Assembly: GCF_001855385.1 (NCBI RefSeq)
Contig: NZ_MKIE01000001.1
Coordinates: forward strand, 397,448-461,447
Direction of reading: 5' to 3'
Length of the DNA: 64,000 nt
Source: Andreesenia angusta
GTDB taxonomy: Bacteria; Bacillota; Clostridia; Tissierellales; Gottschalkiaceae
Below are positions 56,649 through 64,000 of this stretch, piece by piece. Below the pieces are notes generated by a model. It made no database searches and was not told the origin of the DNA. It was given only the letters and a program-made list of their open reading frames with translations. Each line of letters starts with the position of its first letter. The first letter of the stretch is position 1. The position numbers were made by a program, and so were the translations under genes.

Positions 56649-57914
56649 ATGGGAAAACGTATTCTTTTTAAGAAAATCAAAGTATTGAACTATCTGCTCT
56701 CTATTTTTATGGCAAGCTCTATGATTTTTCCAAGCTTTTCATATGCTATTTCAGGAACGATTAACTTTACAGGAATTGATGAATATGAAACAGGACCTGT
56801 TATAACCGATGGACAAGCTGGGGATGTTGCAGCATCAGATATTCCAGGTATTGATATTGATATTTTTGGGTCCAATGATAAAATCAACCCTATTGGTAAG
56901 TTTATCTACCTTGACTTCCAGAACGTTATAACACCTTCTGATGTTCCAACTTACACATATAATTATATTGTCATCAAGAGTAGAGACGGCAGCAACTTTA
57001 GCTTTAATTCTGCATATATTAATAATTGCAATATGATGGAAGATGCGGTTTATGTTGAAGGAATTCGGGATGGATATCCTCAAGGCACAGTTAATCTAAC
57101 ACTAGATGATGGAGGTATGCCGAGCCAGTTTGACCGACTTAATGGACTGACAGAATCTATATTCCAAAATGTAGACCAAGTAATAATTTCTTCAAATACA
57201 CCAGGTGCAACAGATGTAACAGCAGGTATAGGGGCAATTCAGATTGCTGACCCGGTTATGTCAACTGTTGCGTTGACAGCTGATACAACATCAAACAGCG
57301 TTGATAATGACTTGGAAATCACCTTTGCACCAGATGCAACATTTGAAAGTGAAATTACAGGCGTAAGCTATAACGGCAATGCATTGACTGCTAGCCAGTA
57401 CACTGTGTCAAGCGGTAAAGTGACTTTGAAGCCAAGCGTTTCAGGCAACACATACCTCAGAACACCAGGGACTGCAAACGTTGTGATCTCGGCATCAGGA
57501 TACGGGAACTCTACAGTATCCCAAACTATACAAGCGGGAACGGTGGAAACGCTTGAGGTGACAACCCAGCCAGTACCTGGAGCATTAAGCGGGGGTGCGT
57601 TCGCAACTCAGCCGGTAGTGAAATTGAAAGATCAGTACGGAAACTACTGTACAACTGGAGTTTCATCAACAGCAAATGTAGTGGCAACAGCGAAGAGTGG
57701 TACAGGCTCTTGGAGCATAGGAGGAACTACAACTAAAAGTGCAGTAGCTGGAACAGCAACATTTAGCAACCTGACATGCACGTTGACAACATCAGGAAAT
57801 GGGAAAGTGACCTTTACGAGTGGAATTAAGACCATTGACAGCTCGGTATTCACTATTCCACAAAACTCGGCAAAGGTACTTACAGCTGATAACATCAAAC
57901 AGCGTGGACAATGA
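56649..57914 (+). CDS. S-layer-anchored repeat protein, 5' part (frameshifted)
   Basis: N-terminal part of a surface protein: signal peptide (about residues 1-33, ending SFSYAISG), a unique region of about 180 residues, then one full repeat unit. The unit is a DUF1533-like beta module (SVDNDLEITFAPDATFE ... VVISASGYGNSTVSQ) followed by an immunoglobulin-like module (VETLEVTTQPVPG ... SSVFTIPQ). The frame ends after NIKQRGQ because GCTGATACAACATC of the other repeats reads GCTGATAACATC here: two bases are missing near 57890. Restoring them joins this frame to the next one. Confidence 0.85.
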   Translation: MGKRILFKKIKVLNYLLSIFMASSMIFPSFSYAISGTINFTGIDEYETGPVITDGQAGDVAASDIPGIDIDIFGSNDKINPIGKFIYLDFQNVITPSDVPTYTYNYIVIKSRDGSNFSFNSAYINNCNMMEDAVYVEGIRDGYPQGTVNLTLDDGGMPSQFDRLNGLTESIFQNVDQVIISSNTPGATDVTAGIGAIQIADPVMSTVALTADTTSNSVDNDLEITFAPDATFESEITGVSYNGNALTASQYTVSSGKVTLKPSVSGNTYLRTPGTANVVISASGYGNSTVSQTIQAGTVETLEVTTQPVPGALSGGAFATQPVVKLKDQYGNYCTTGVSSTANVVATAKSGTGSWSIGGTTTKSAVAGTATFSNLTCTLTTSGNGKVTFTSGIKTIDSSVFTIPQNSAKVLTADNIKQRGQ

Positions 57915-58745
57915 CTTGGAAATCACCTTTACACCAGATGCAACATTTGAAGGTGCGATTACAGGTGTAAGCTATAACGGCAATGCATTGACTGCTAGCC
58001 AGTACACTGTGTCAAGCGGTAAAGTGACTTTGAAGCCAAGTGTTGAGGAAAATGAATACCTCAGAACGCCGGGTACTGCAAACGTTGTGATTTCGGCATC
58101 GGGATATGGCAATTCTACAGTATCCCAAACTATACAAGCGGGAACAGTGGAAACGCTTGAGGTGACAACTCAACCTGTACCAGGAACGTCAAGCGGAGAT
58201 GCGTTTTCAACTCAGCCGATAGTGAAATTAAAAGACCAGTATGGAAACTACTGTACGACAGGAGTTTCATCAACAGCAAATGTAGTGGCAACAGCAAAGA
58301 GCGGTACAGGCTCTTGGAGCATAGGAGGAACTACAACCAAAGCTGCGATAGCTGGAACAGCTACATTTAGTGACCTTACATGTACGTTGACAACATCAGG
58401 AAACGGAAAAGTGACCTTTACGAGTGGAATTAAGACCATTGACAGCTCGGTATTCACTATTCCACAAAACTCGGCAAAGGTACTTACAGCTGATACAACA
58501 TCAAACAGTGTAGATAATGACTTGGAAATCACCTTTGCATCAGATGCGACATTTGAAGGTGCGATTACAGGCGTAAGCTATAACGGGAACGCACTGGATG
58601 CTAGCCAGTACACTGTGTCAAGCGGCAAAGTGACTTTGAAACCAAGTGTTTCAGGCAACACATACCTCAGAACACCGGGTACTGGAAATGTTGTGATCTC
58701 GGCATCAGGATATGGGAACTCTACAGTATCTCAAACTATCGAGCA
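57276..58745 (+). repeat. Tandem 606-bp coding repeats
   Basis: Unit 1 is 57276-57881 (606 bp), unit 2 is 57882-58485 (604 bp) and a partial unit 3 is 58486-about 58745. They are nearly identical at the DNA level, including synonymous positions. The 2-bp shortfall of unit 2 is the frameshift itself. Such repeats favour recombination and copy-number change. Confidence 0.9.
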
Positions 58746-60408
58746 CGGGGCAGTCGCAAAAATGGTTGTGGATCAAAATATTACAGCCCCTGCAAACAAT
58801 GGCGGAGAATTTGTACAACAACCAATTATAATGCTTAAGGATACTTATGATAATATATGTACCAGTGATAGTACGACAGTCGTAACAGCAGCTAAGGAAG
58901 ACGGTGGAACGTGGACATTGACCGGGACTGCTACAGCTACTGTTACAGGTGGTATAGCGACGTTTACGGACCTTGGAGCAACTAATGCAACTAGGGTAAG
59001 TAATGCACAGATAGGCTTTACCGCAACAGGACTAGCTAAGGTAACAAGCGCAACAGTGACATTGCCTTCAACTACGCCTCCGAGTGGTTCAGGTGGAGGC
59101 GGGGGTTCATCAACAACAGCACCTACAGGATCTGTGAATATAGTGGTAAACGGAGAAACTATAAGCGCAGGAACAGAATTACATTCAACAGAAAACGGCA
59201 AATTAGCAGTAAACGTAACAGTAAACAACAAAGTTATTCAAAGTAAGATTGATGAGGCTGTAAGAAACAATAAAACAGGACAACAAAATGTATTCCAAGT
59301 GCCGGTTGCAGACACTAGATCAGACATAGTAAACTTCGAACTAACAGGAGATATAGTTAAACAGCTCGAAACTAATACATTTGATGTATCAATCAAACAT
59401 AATGGATTAGAATACACTATCCCTACAAAAGAACTAACTATTTCAAACGCAGCTAAAGAGCTTGGGATAGAAGAAACATCATTAGGAGACATTAAGATTG
59501 AAGTGAAAATTGCAAAGCTTGACGATTCAGTTGTGGCCAAGTACAACAAAGTAGCCACGAAAAATGGGGCTACAATATTATTTCCACCAACTGCTTTTGA
59601 GATAGTAGCAAAGACTACAAACTCAGAAGGAAAAACTGAATATGTGAATATAGGTAAATTTTCTAACTACGTAGAGAGGGTAATGGAAATTCCTGCAGAT
59701 GTTGATCCAAGCAAGATCACAACAGGTATTGTATTTAATGAGGACGGCACCTACAGCCATGTCCCAACGGAAATATTCCAAAAGGAAGGTAAGTGGTACG
59801 CAAAGCTGAAATCGCTGACAAATTCGAACTACTCTGTAATCTCGAATCCAATTACTGTAGAATCTGTAGAGAAACATTGGTCAAAAGATGTAGTCAACGA
59901 TATGGCATCGCGACTTGTCATATTCAATCCAGAAACATTTGAACCAGATAAAGCAATTACAAGAGCAGACTTTGCAGAGTACATTGTAAGAGCGTTGGGT
60001 ATTTATAGAGAGGGTTCTCAGCATGAAAACGAGTTCAAGGATGTCAGTGCAAAAGGAGATAGGACAATTGCTATTCTGATTGCTAATGAATACGAAATTG
60101 TGGCAGGATATCCAGATGGAACCTTCAGGCCAGATGCGATAATTACAAGAGAAGAAGCAATGGCCATGTATCAAAGGGCAATGAATATAACAAAGCTTGA
60201 AGGAACAGATACAAACAGATATAAAAGCTATTCAGACTACAATCAGGTAGGGAGTTGGGCAAAAACTTATGTGCAGGCGGTGCTCTCAGCAAATGTACTT
60301 AATGGAACTACCCCTACAACAATTTCGCCGAAGTCAAACCTAACTTATGCAGAGGCAGCACAAGCGATTAAGAATCTACTGGTGGAATCTAAGTTAGTCA
60401 ATAGATAG
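57820..60408 (+). CDS. S-layer-anchored repeat protein, 3' part with three SLH domains
   Basis: The continuation of the preceding frame; its first codons before about 57890 overlap in another frame and are not authentic. It holds repeat unit 2, a third DUF1533-like module, another Ig-like module, a Gly/Ser hinge (PPSGSGGGGGSS), a unique domain, and three C-terminal SLH motifs (HWSKDVVNDMASRL, FKDVSAKGDRTIAIL with GYPDGTFRPDAIITREEA, and WAKTYVQAVLSA). SLH domains bind cell-wall-linked polysaccharide. Joined, the protein would have about 1250 residues. Expression of this half alone would lack a signal peptide. Confidence 0.85.
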   Translation: MELRPLTARYSLFHKTRQRYLQLITSNSVDNDLEITFTPDATFEGAITGVSYNGNALTASQYTVSSGKVTLKPSVEENEYLRTPGTANVVISASGYGNSTVSQTIQAGTVETLEVTTQPVPGTSSGDAFSTQPIVKLKDQYGNYCTTGVSSTANVVATAKSGTGSWSIGGTTTKAAIAGTATFSDLTCTLTTSGNGKVTFTSGIKTIDSSVFTIPQNSAKVLTADTTSNSVDNDLEITFASDATFEGAITGVSYNGNALDASQYTVSSGKVTLKPSVSGNTYLRTPGTGNVVISASGYGNSTVSQTIEHGAVAKMVVDQNITAPANNGGEFVQQPIIMLKDTYDNICTSDSTTVVTAAKEDGGTWTLTGTATATVTGGIATFTDLGATNATRVSNAQIGFTATGLAKVTSATVTLPSTTPPSGSGGGGGSSTTAPTGSVNIVVNGETISAGTELHSTENGKLAVNVTVNNKVIQSKIDEAVRNNKTGQQNVFQVPVADTRSDIVNFELTGDIVKQLETNTFDVSIKHNGLEYTIPTKELTISNAAKELGIEETSLGDIKIEVKIAKLDDSVVAKYNKVATKNGATILFPPTAFEIVAKTTNSEGKTEYVNIGKFSNYVERVMEIPADVDPSKITTGIVFNEDGTYSHVPTEIFQKEGKWYAKLKSLTNSNYSVISNPITVESVEKHWSKDVVNDMASRLVIFNPETFEPDKAITRADFAEYIVRALGIYREGSQHENEFKDVSAKGDRTIAILIANEYEIVAGYPDGTFRPDAIITREEAMAMYQRAMNITKLEGTDTNRYKSYSDYNQVGSWAKTYVQAVLSANVLNGTTPTTISPKSNLTYAEAAQAIKNLLVESKLVNR

Positions 60409-60442
60409 CGATATAAATAGAGTATTTGAGTATAAATGTAAA

Positions 60443-60470
60443 AATAAGGGCCTCTTGAGAGGCCCTTATT
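60443..60470. terminator. Bidirectional intrinsic terminator
   Basis: Perfect AATAAGGGCCTC / GAGGCCCTTATT hairpin with TTGA loop. Confidence 0.88.
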
Positions 60471-60544
60471 CGCGCTTAAAATAGGGCGGCCATACTAGGG
60501 GCTACCCTACTTTTTCTGTATTTATACATGGAATACCATCCATT

Positions 60545-61543
60545 TTAAAACTCTATAGTTTGCCCTACACCTTTTTGCATTGCTTTCTCATAAATCCTTC
60601 TTGCGGTCACGATGTCCAGTACACTACTCCCAACTGTCTTAAAGAAAGTTATCTCTTGATCGCTCTCTCTAGAAGGAACTTCTCCCATAATTACCTCTCC
60701 AAGTTCTCCAGTTACAATGTCTTCTGTACATTTATTTTGTCTCATAGGTACTATGAAGTCACCGCTTTCATTTAGAACACCATCTCTTGTATCTACATAT
60801 ACCTTATCTGCATTTAATAGAATATAGTCATCAATCTCTTGCATTTCAGGAGTGTATGATCCCACTCCATTAATATGCGCACCTTTTTTTATTAATTTCC
60901 CGTCAAATACTGGTTTTTTTGCTGTGGTAACACTGGTAATAATGTCAGCATTGGCTACCGCTTCACTAGAGCTATCAGCTACAATAATTTTAACGCCAAA
61001 AACATCCGCAAATTTATCAGCCATTCTACTTGCAAATTCCTGAGATCTCTCTTTATTTGCATCGAAAACCCTGACTTCTTTAATGTCTCTTACTGTAAGA
61101 ACAGCTTCAAGCTGACTTTCGGCCTGCCCTCCTGTTCCCAAGAGAGCAAAAATTTCTGAATCTTTTCTAGCCAATATATCAGTGGCTGCACCTGAAACCG
61201 CTCCCGTTCTTATCTTTGTCAGATAAGATCCGTCCATTATAGAGCATACTTCTCCTGTACTTTCATTGATCAAAACCATTGTCGATGATAAAGAATCTAA
61301 ACCTTTTTCTACATTGTTTGGATATACAGACACTATCTTAACTCCTAGAGCCTTGGCTCCTGCTGCATATCCAGGCATATACAGGCTTTGTCCTTCCTCC
61401 TTTGGAATATCTATATTTATTCTAAGGGGTATGTCGCTTTCACCCTTTGAATAAAGTTCCAAGCCATCTTTATCTGCCTGAATGGCATCTTTTATGGTAA
61501 ATACCTTTCGAATATCTTCTTCTTTCAAAATCACAATCTTCAT
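60545..61543 (-). CDS. Ornithine cyclodeaminase/mu-crystallin family enzyme
   Basis: A 332-residue NAD(P)-dependent enzyme. The Rossmann motif reads LLGTGGQAESQ; other landmarks are the substrate-region TKIRTGAVSGAATDILAR and VGSYTPEMQEID. The family includes ornithine cyclodeaminase, L-alanine dehydrogenase and ketimine reductase; members cannot be told apart from sequence alone here. Normal length. AAGGAAGTG precedes the ATG. Confidence 0.87.
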   Translation of the reverse strand: MKIVILKEEDIRKVFTIKDAIQADKDGLELYSKGESDIPLRINIDIPKEEGQSLYMPGYAAGAKALGVKIVSVYPNNVEKGLDSLSSTMVLINESTGEVCSIMDGSYLTKIRTGAVSGAATDILARKDSEIFALLGTGGQAESQLEAVLTVRDIKEVRVFDANKERSQEFASRMADKFADVFGVKIIVADSSSEAVANADIITSVTTAKKPVFDGKLIKKGAHINGVGSYTPEMQEIDDYILLNADKVYVDTRDGVLNESGDFIVPMRQNKCTEDIVTGELGEVIMGEVPSRESDQEITFFKTVGSSVLDIVTARRIYEKAMQKGVGQTIEF

Positions 61544-61738
61544 ATATGCACACTTCCTTTCTATATTTGTGGCAGTGCTCTACTCATTCCTAGTTTCAAT
61601 TCCGGTGATCCGAACAGCTTTCTAAAACCCCATAGCTAGATGGAAAACACCCCAGCCATATCATAAAATGCATAAATCGCTTCAAAATAGCACTTATTGC
61701 ACTACATATTTAAATCTTCCCCATTAGGATGAGTTCAT

Positions 61739-61966
61739 CTATTTTTGGATGGACAGGAGGTCTTCGCACCGCTCGCTCATATAATTGTAAGAGTCATAAA
61801 CGCCCTGGTTGTAGAACTCCGGACCCAGCTTCTCCGTTATGAAATCCAGAATCAAAGCCGAGGCCAGGTCGCCTAGCTCCTCGTCTCTCTCTTCCGCAAA
61901 ATACTTCTTTATGGCTGAAACCATACCTGCCTTCACTTCCTTTGAAAATTCGATCTTATTCTTCAT
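61739..61966 (-). CDS. DUF2164 family protein
   Basis: A 75-residue acidic protein, with KKYFAEERDEELGDLASALILDFITEKLGPEFYNQGVYD in overlapping pieces typical of DUF2164. Function unknown. AAGGAGGG precedes the ATG. Confidence 0.85.
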   Translation of the reverse strand: MKNKIEFSKEVKAGMVSAIKKYFAEERDEELGDLASALILDFITEKLGPEFYNQGVYDSYNYMSERCEDLLSIQK

Positions 61967-62058
61967 GAAATCCCTCCTTTAAAGCCCGATTTTAAATCCT
62001 AATGATTTAAACGACTTTCACCTCTTGAGTTTAAGTATAGAATAAAAGTTTAATCTCT

Positions 62059-62661
62059 TTAATTTTTTAGCTGTTCTTCTATAAGACTTATATACTTGTA
62101 TACCGTGGTCCTGCTCATGCCGTTCAGCCTGGAAAGGTCAGTCACATTGAGCTTCCCCGCACTGTGCAGTTTGTAGGTCTCCATAAACTTAGAGGGTATG
62201 TCGTCCGCTGTTGTGGCTGGTCTGCCCAGCGTCTTGCCCTTGGCCCTGGCGTTCTCCATCCCGGACTTGACCCTCTCGGATATCATCTGCTTCTCGAGTT
62301 CGGAGAAAACGCTCATTATCTTGAGTGTCATCTCAGTCATTATGTCCATTTTGCCATTCGTCCGGCAGTCTATCGTCAGGGAGCCCACCACCAGCCTCAG
62401 TCCTTTTTCCTTCACAAGCTCCAGCAGCTCTATAAACTGTTTGGTGCTCCTCGACAGTCTCGAGACCTCGGTCGCCAGTATTGTGTCGCCTTCTTGTAGC
62501 TCATCTAGCATCAAACTGTACTGCTCCCTCTTCAAATTGCTTCCAGAGATATACTCCTTGTAGACCCTGTCGATATTGTGCTGCTTTCTGAGTTCCCTGA
62601 CCTATCTTTCCAGATCCTGCCTATCCTCGTTCGTGCTGCATCTCACATAAGCCCTTATCAT
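62059..62661 (-). pseudogene. Serine recombinase (resolvase/invertase) interrupted by an amber codon
   Basis: A 200-codon resolvase frame begins with ATG at 62661 (IRAYVRCSTNEDRQDLER; catalytic serine is residue 9). It is broken by TAG at 62604-62602, where the family has glutamine (CAG). The remaining frame runs intact to 62059: EVSRLSRSTKQFIELL, MTLKIMSVFSELEKQMISERV, and a C-terminal helix-turn-helix (LNVTDLSRLNGMSRTTVYKYI). A 158-residue product from ATG 62535 would lack the catalytic serine. A single C-to-T change explains the loss. Confidence 0.85.
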
Positions 62662-62906
62662 CCGATTACTCCCTCTCTTTCTGTGGTTTAACTCTATCAT
62701 CTGAAAGCGAAATGGTTAAGTGAATTTCATGGACACTATGTGCCGAAAGAGAAGGCGACGGGATGCTTATTTTTGATCATCCGGCGCCTTCGATGATGGA
62801 TTTTGTTTCTGGTTTTACAGGTGTGGCCAAGTGTCTAGGAAAAGAGTTATTTTGTTGAACACTTGTAGGAGCATCTGCACCACATTTTAGACTGTATATT
62901 GCGACA
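62662..62906. other. Non-coding region with inverted repeat between two recombinase genes
   Basis: Arms 62752-62766 (AAGGCGACGGGATG) and 62778-62790 (CATCCGGCGCCTT) form a strong hairpin without a T-run. The 10-mer GACACTATGT occurs at 62732 and 62903. They might be recombinase binding sites; no gene is supported. Confidence 0.35.
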
Positions 62907-62972
62907 CTATGTTTTGACACACGGCCACATGGCATATCTGCTATAATTAATTGTATGGTCAATACTGTTCAT
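62907..62972 (-). CDS. 21-codon frame with strong ribosome site (gene stub)
   Basis: GGGAGGTG lies 7 nt before an ATG that opens a 21-codon frame (NSIDHTINYSRYAMWPCVKT, then TAG). The ribosome site is too good for chance; I read it as the stub of a gene lost between the integrase and resolvase, or a leader peptide. Confidence 0.35.
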   Translation of the reverse strand: MNSIDHTINYSRYAMWPCVKT

Positions 62973-63011
62973 TTACAGCACCTCCCTATCTAATCATTTC
63001 TATCTATAGGA

Positions 63012-63812
63012 TCAAAACCTAATAGTCTCCCTCTGCTCCTCAATCGACAGCGTAGTGTAGATCCTCGTAGTCTCAAGAGAGCTATGCCCAAGAATATTTG
63101 CAAGTTCCAACACGTTCTGGTTGTTGTGACGCAGCCACTGCTTAGCGAAAAGGTGTCTGAAGCTATGAGGGTAGACCTTGCATTCGCTGACTCCGGCGAA
63201 CTTGGCTATTTCCTTCAGCTGCCTGAATATATTGGACCTATCTAGTGGATGTCCGTTTGAAGTCCGAAATATTGTACCTGATTCTATACATTCCGAGTTT
63301 ACATAATAACCGAGTTCTTCTACAAGATTTTCAGAAAGCGGGATATCCCTGTGTTTCCCCTTGCTTTTGACTTCCATATAGCCATTTTTAAACGTTTCCA
63401 CTGTCAGAAACTTCAGCTCCGACACCCTCATGCCGGTATAATATAGGGTCAGCATTATATACTTTAGTCTTGTCTTTTTCAGATTCTCCGCAGCCCTTAT
63501 AAGTCTTTGAAACTCCCTTTCCGTGATCACGTTGTCCAGCGAAGTTTTCCGTTGCTGCTTCTCCTGCTTCAGCTTAAGGTTAAGGCCGCAAAACTTCAGG
63601 TAGTTGTTTACTATAGTGATTTTGTTGTTCACCGTGGACAGCTTGAAACTGTCTAATAGCTCTCTTTTGTACTGGATAAGCAGTTCCATAGAGACTTCAT
63701 CCCCGTCTGCAAACTCCAGAAAGTCCTGGGCGTCCTTTAGATACTCCCTTATAGTGCTTTCAGAGAGCTCCCTGCACAGCAGTTCTTCCCTGTAAGCGCG
63801 TAGGTTTTCCAT
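63012..63812 (-). CDS. Tyrosine recombinase/integrase
   Basis: A 266-residue XerC/D-like recombinase with an N-terminal SAM-like domain (LRAYREELLCRELSESTIREY) and a catalytic domain. The catalytic residues are in place: Arg in YTGMRVSEL, HSFRHLF, LGHSSLETTRIYT with the nucleophile tyrosine. Not the chromosome-dimer resolvase by context; likely tied to a mobile element. ATG at 63812 has GGGAGC 8 nt upstream. Confidence 0.9.
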   Translation of the reverse strand: MENLRAYREELLCRELSESTIREYLKDAQDFLEFADGDEVSMELLIQYKRELLDSFKLSTVNNKITIVNNYLKFCGLNLKLKQEKQQRKTSLDNVITEREFQRLIRAAENLKKTRLKYIMLTLYYTGMRVSELKFLTVETFKNGYMEVKSKGKHRDIPLSENLVEELGYYVNSECIESGTIFRTSNGHPLDRSNIFRQLKEIAKFAGVSECKVYPHSFRHLFAKQWLRHNNQNVLELANILGHSSLETTRIYTTLSIEEQRETIRF

Positions 63813-63995
63813 TTTTTCAGCTCCCATATATCGAAATATTAGGTTCTAAATATCTCTATTATATACTATATTTAGGCAAACGGCACCACAATCTCAGATT
63901 ATGGTGTTTGTGTTTTATATATTTTTCTTTGGATATATATTACACTAGAATCAGATTTATATGTTTAATATTAAATATTGTAAGGGGTGTTATAT

Positions 63996-64000
63996 GTGAA
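63996..64000 (+). CDS. Probable start of a gene running off the window
   Basis: AAGGGGTG at 63982-63989 precedes a GTG at 63996; the frame continues beyond the end. AT-rich promoter-like DNA lies upstream. Confidence 0.3.

Noticed and set aside
58845-59231. Val/Pro-rich minus-strand frame under the surface protein gene.
   Set aside because: Reverse-strand shadow of Thr/Ala/Gly repeats.
62777-62962. 61-codon minus-strand frame between the recombinases.
   Set aside because: No ribosome site at its ATG and odd composition; the overlapping 21-codon frame has the better start signal.

Overview
The window looks like chromosome of an anaerobic, motile, Gram-positive Clostridia/Tissierellia-type bacterium. 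The clues are AGGAGG-type ribosome sites, many TTG/GTG starts, a GerW/YtfJ sporulation protein, rubrerythrin and hemerythrin, a two-module NapH-like ferredoxin-flavin reductase, S-layer homology domains, and a purine-handling set (NCS2 xanthine/urate-type permease, adenine deaminase, guanine-type deaminase) that would suit a purine fermenter. The species assignment is inference only. No rRNA, tRNA or CRISPR array was found.

Layout. 0.1-9.7 kb: membrane protein, topoisomerase III, an HD-GYP phosphodiesterase, CPBP protease, a membrane Fe-S/flavin reductase fusion, a chemoreceptor and a YdjM-like protein. 9.7-13 kb: modABC molybdate transport operon divergent from a one-component regulator, with 20-bp-phased repeats between them. 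13-18.9 kb: purine permease, secreted GH26-like glycosidase, soluble chemoreceptor, DUF89 phosphatase and a short divergent RlmH. 18.9-20.8 kb: an AT-rich mini-island carrying an HNH nuclease gene, flanked by a 29-bp imperfect repeat of the rlmH 3' end, as in SCC elements. 21-23.5 kb: Fic protein, YhhN protein, HxlR regulator. 23.5-29.8 kb: a solute-binding lipoprotein next to a Cache diguanylate cyclase, then a PAS-GGDEF-HD-GYP protein. 29.8-32.6 kb: VTC/DUF4956/carbohydrate-binding lipoprotein operon. 32.7-37.1 kb: DUF4317, hemerythrin, rubrerythrin, and an aconitase-family dehydratase pair. 37-48 kb: two chemoreceptors, DUF815 ATPase, adenine deaminase with GerW and DUF2953, LysR, MATE, nucleobase deaminase.

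48-64 kb is an accessory region: more AT-rich, with small or hypothetical genes, gene remnants, long non-coding stretches, a NERD protein, a FusB-type EF-G-binding protein, a repeat-rich S-layer-anchored protein split by a 2-nt deletion, an amber-interrupted serine recombinase and a tyrosine recombinase.

Recurring themes are c-di-GMP signalling (three enzymes), chemotaxis (four receptors), purine use, and a cell surface built on SLH and stalk-type modules. The observations most worth following are the rlmH-targeted mini-island, the recombinogenic frameshifted S-layer gene with its long structured leader, the phased operator of the molybdate locus, and the transporter-less binding protein paired with a diguanylate cyclase.
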